Of a stretch of 6,132 bases of DNA, positions 5,131-6,132 are shown one piece after another. The stretch's first letter is position 1; every line of letters begins with the position of its first letter. This stretch comes from Gammaproteobacteria bacterium. GTDB taxonomy: Bacteria; Pseudomonadota; Gammaproteobacteria; BMS3Bbin11. A program made the position numbers and the translations under genes. Location of the stretch: positions 1 to 6,132 of the forward strand of contig DAOVWW010000101.1 of the NCBI GenBank assembly GCA_030636465.1, written 5' to 3'. The notes under the pieces were generated by a model, which saw nothing but the letters and a program-made list of their open reading frames with translations, searched no databases and was not told where the DNA came from.

Positions 5131-5487
5131 TCTAACAGTAAAAAAGAACATCCAACAGACATAACCCTGCACACGAGTAGCCGCACGCTTGAGGTGAGCT
5201 TTGATTCGGGCGAAAGTTTTAATCTGCCCTGGCAGTATCTGCGCGTCTTCTCACCATCAAAGGAAGTGCGTGGCAGGCATGGTAAAGGCAGAATCTTAGT
5301 CACCGGAAAAGAAGCTGTCAGCATCACAGAAATGAAACCCGTCGGGAATTATGCACTAAAGATTTTCTTTGATGACGGTCATAACTCTGGATTGTATGAC
5401 TGGGATTTCCTCTATGAGCTAGGCTCAAATCAGAATGAGTACTGGAAGCAATACCTGGCTCAGATAGAATTGATCTCGAAAGCATAG
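5128..5487 (+). CDS. DUF971 (gamma-butyrobetaine hydroxylase-like N-terminal domain) protein
   Basis: A stand-alone domain of 119 residues counted from the proposed AUU start. Family landmarks: PTDITLH...RTLEVSFDSGESFNLP near the start, LRVFSPS at about 38-44, PVGNYALKI around 71-79, and DDGHNSGLYDWDFLYELG at 82-99. The length fits the usual single-domain form. The biochemical role is not established; the domain also occurs at the N-terminus of gamma-butyrobetaine hydroxylases and beside Mrp/ApbC iron-sulfur proteins, which hints at metal or Fe-S handling. The first in-frame GTG (5194) would cut off the conserved first strand, so it is a poor start. The frame is continuous with the cyclase frame across its TGA (5110-5112). 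Either an AUU start, a frameshift from ATG 5112, or a sequence error explains this. It is probably co-transcribed with the cyclase. Confidence 0.85.
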   Translation: MSNSKKEHPTDITLHTSSRTLEVSFDSGESFNLPWQYLRVFSPSKEVRGRHGKGRILVTGKEAVSITEMKPVGNYALKIFFDDGHNSGLYDWDFLYELGSNQNEYWKQYLAQIELISKA

Positions 5488-5569
5488 CCACCCTGGTATG
5501 AACCCAGTTAATAGGGGCTGCTGGATAAGGTCACCAAATTTAATACATTGATAATAAATAAGGATAATT

Positions 5570-5890
5570 ATGAACGACGATACACGCATAAAACTGGAAG
5601 CTGCGGCATTTCGTGGACTGGTTGAGCATCTGCAACGACGTACTGATGTGCAGAATATAGATATTATGAACCTTGCGGGTTTTTGTCGTAACTGCCTCTC
5701 CAAATGGTATCTGCAGGCAGCAAAAGAAGAGGGTGTGGAAATGGATTATGATACTGCCTGCGAGGCAGTGTACGGTATGCCATACAGCGAATGGAAATCA
5801 ACACATCAGACCAGTGCCAGCGATGAACAGTTAGATGAGTTTGAAAAGACTAAACCCCTGCACGCCTATATCAGTGGTCATAATAAATAA
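5570..5890 (+). CDS. DUF1244 family protein
   Basis: A 106-residue, mostly helical soluble protein. The family signature is clear: DIMNLAGFCRNCLSKWY (31-47) with its CRNC pair of cysteines, followed by YGMPYSEWK (68-76). Length is close to the family norm with a slightly longer charged tail. No function is established; the conserved cysteines could bind a metal or be redox active (inference). The start ATG has AAGGA 6 nt upstream. It lies 82 nt after the DUF971 stop with no terminator in between, so read-through is possible. The stop is only 5 nt from the stop of the opposing RND pump gene. Confidence 0.9.
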   Translation: MNDDTRIKLEAAAFRGLVEHLQRRTDVQNIDIMNLAGFCRNCLSKWYLQAAKEEGVEMDYDTACEAVYGMPYSEWKSTHQTSASDEQLDEFEKTKPLHAYISGHNK

Positions 5891-5895
5891 TCGCT

Positions 5896-6132
5896 TTACC
5901 GATGAAATAGCTGGTAAATAAGTGGCACTAGCAGCAGTGTTACGAACATTGAGAAGATTAACCCCGAGACAATACTGATCGCCAGAGGTTGCAGCATCTC
6001 TGCTCCCTCGCCCAGGCCCAGCGCAAGAGGTAGCATGCCTACCGCAGTAGTTAACGTGGTCATAAGTATGGGACGCAGGCGTGTTTTTGCAGCCTCAATC
6101 AGGGCCGCGCTTCTATCCATGCCCCGGTCATA
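5896..6132 (-). CDS. RND efflux transporter permease, C-terminal end, cut by window edge
   Basis: The last 78 residues of an AcrB-type inner-membrane proton-driven pump; the rest lies right of the window. The visible part has the conserved loop and helix TRLRPILMTTLTTAVGMLPL, then GEGAEMLQPLAISIV, and the final transmembrane helix GLIFSMFVTLLLVPLIYQL before the short tail FHR. An internal Met at 6120-6118 is not the start, because the frame stays open to the edge (YDRGMDRS, typical of the family). The substrate class cannot be told from this fragment, though it reads more like AcrB-type multidrug pumps than CusA-type metal pumps. Confidence 0.93.
   Translation of the reverse strand, partial: YDRGMDRSAALIEAAKTRLRPILMTTLTTAVGMLPLALGLGEGAEMLQPLAISIVSGLIFSMFVTLLLVPLIYQLFHR

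Overview
The window looks like chromosomal DNA of a gammaproteobacterium with moderate GC. The clues are an HtpG of the E. coli type, a Pro-Arg-His-Lys tRNA cluster, and small conserved proteins of the DUF971 and DUF1244 families that are typical of proteobacteria. The genus cannot be fixed from the sequence alone.

Layout. Positions 1-865 (minus) hold the N-terminal 288 codons of htpG (Hsp90), which runs off the left edge and has a heat-shock-like promoter at 910-937. Divergent from it, a strong stable-RNA promoter (961-989) drives a tRNA operon: a leader hairpin, tRNA-Pro(UGG), tRNA-Arg(UCU), tRNA-His(GUG), tRNA-Lys(CUU) and a rho-independent terminator (1856-1889). The tRNA-Arg gene is split in its anticodon loop by a 322-nt insert (1217-1538). 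This insert has the full core of a group I self-splicing intron: P1 and P10 on one guide, P3, P4, P5, P6, P7, P8, P9 and two GNRA loops. It closely resembles the tRNA-type (IC3-like) intron of Azoarcus. A 16-bp perfect palindrome of a REP/MITE type lies between tRNA-Arg and tRNA-His.

Positions 1939-2694 look like accessory DNA. There is a small Lar-like zinc-ribbon gene on the minus strand, an unidentified minus-strand reading frame that may be a gene remnant, and inverted repeats. No integrase or att repeat is visible.

Positions 2695-5487 look like one plus-strand operon. It encodes a periplasmic PstS-like solute-binding protein and, 3 nt later, a two-TM, HAMP-GGDEF diguanylate cyclase with intact GGEEF and RxxD motifs. 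These two are probably a sensor pair in which the periplasmic protein feeds ligand status to the cyclase. A DUF971 protein follows with no ordinary start codon; its best start is AUU at 5128, and its frame is continuous with the cyclase stop codon. A DUF1244 gene follows at 5570. The window ends with the C-terminus of an RND efflux pump on the opposite strand, converging on DUF1244 with only 5 nt between the stop codons.

The most notable items are the group I intron in tRNA-Arg(UCU), the solute-binding protein/cyclase pair, and the odd start of the DUF971 gene.
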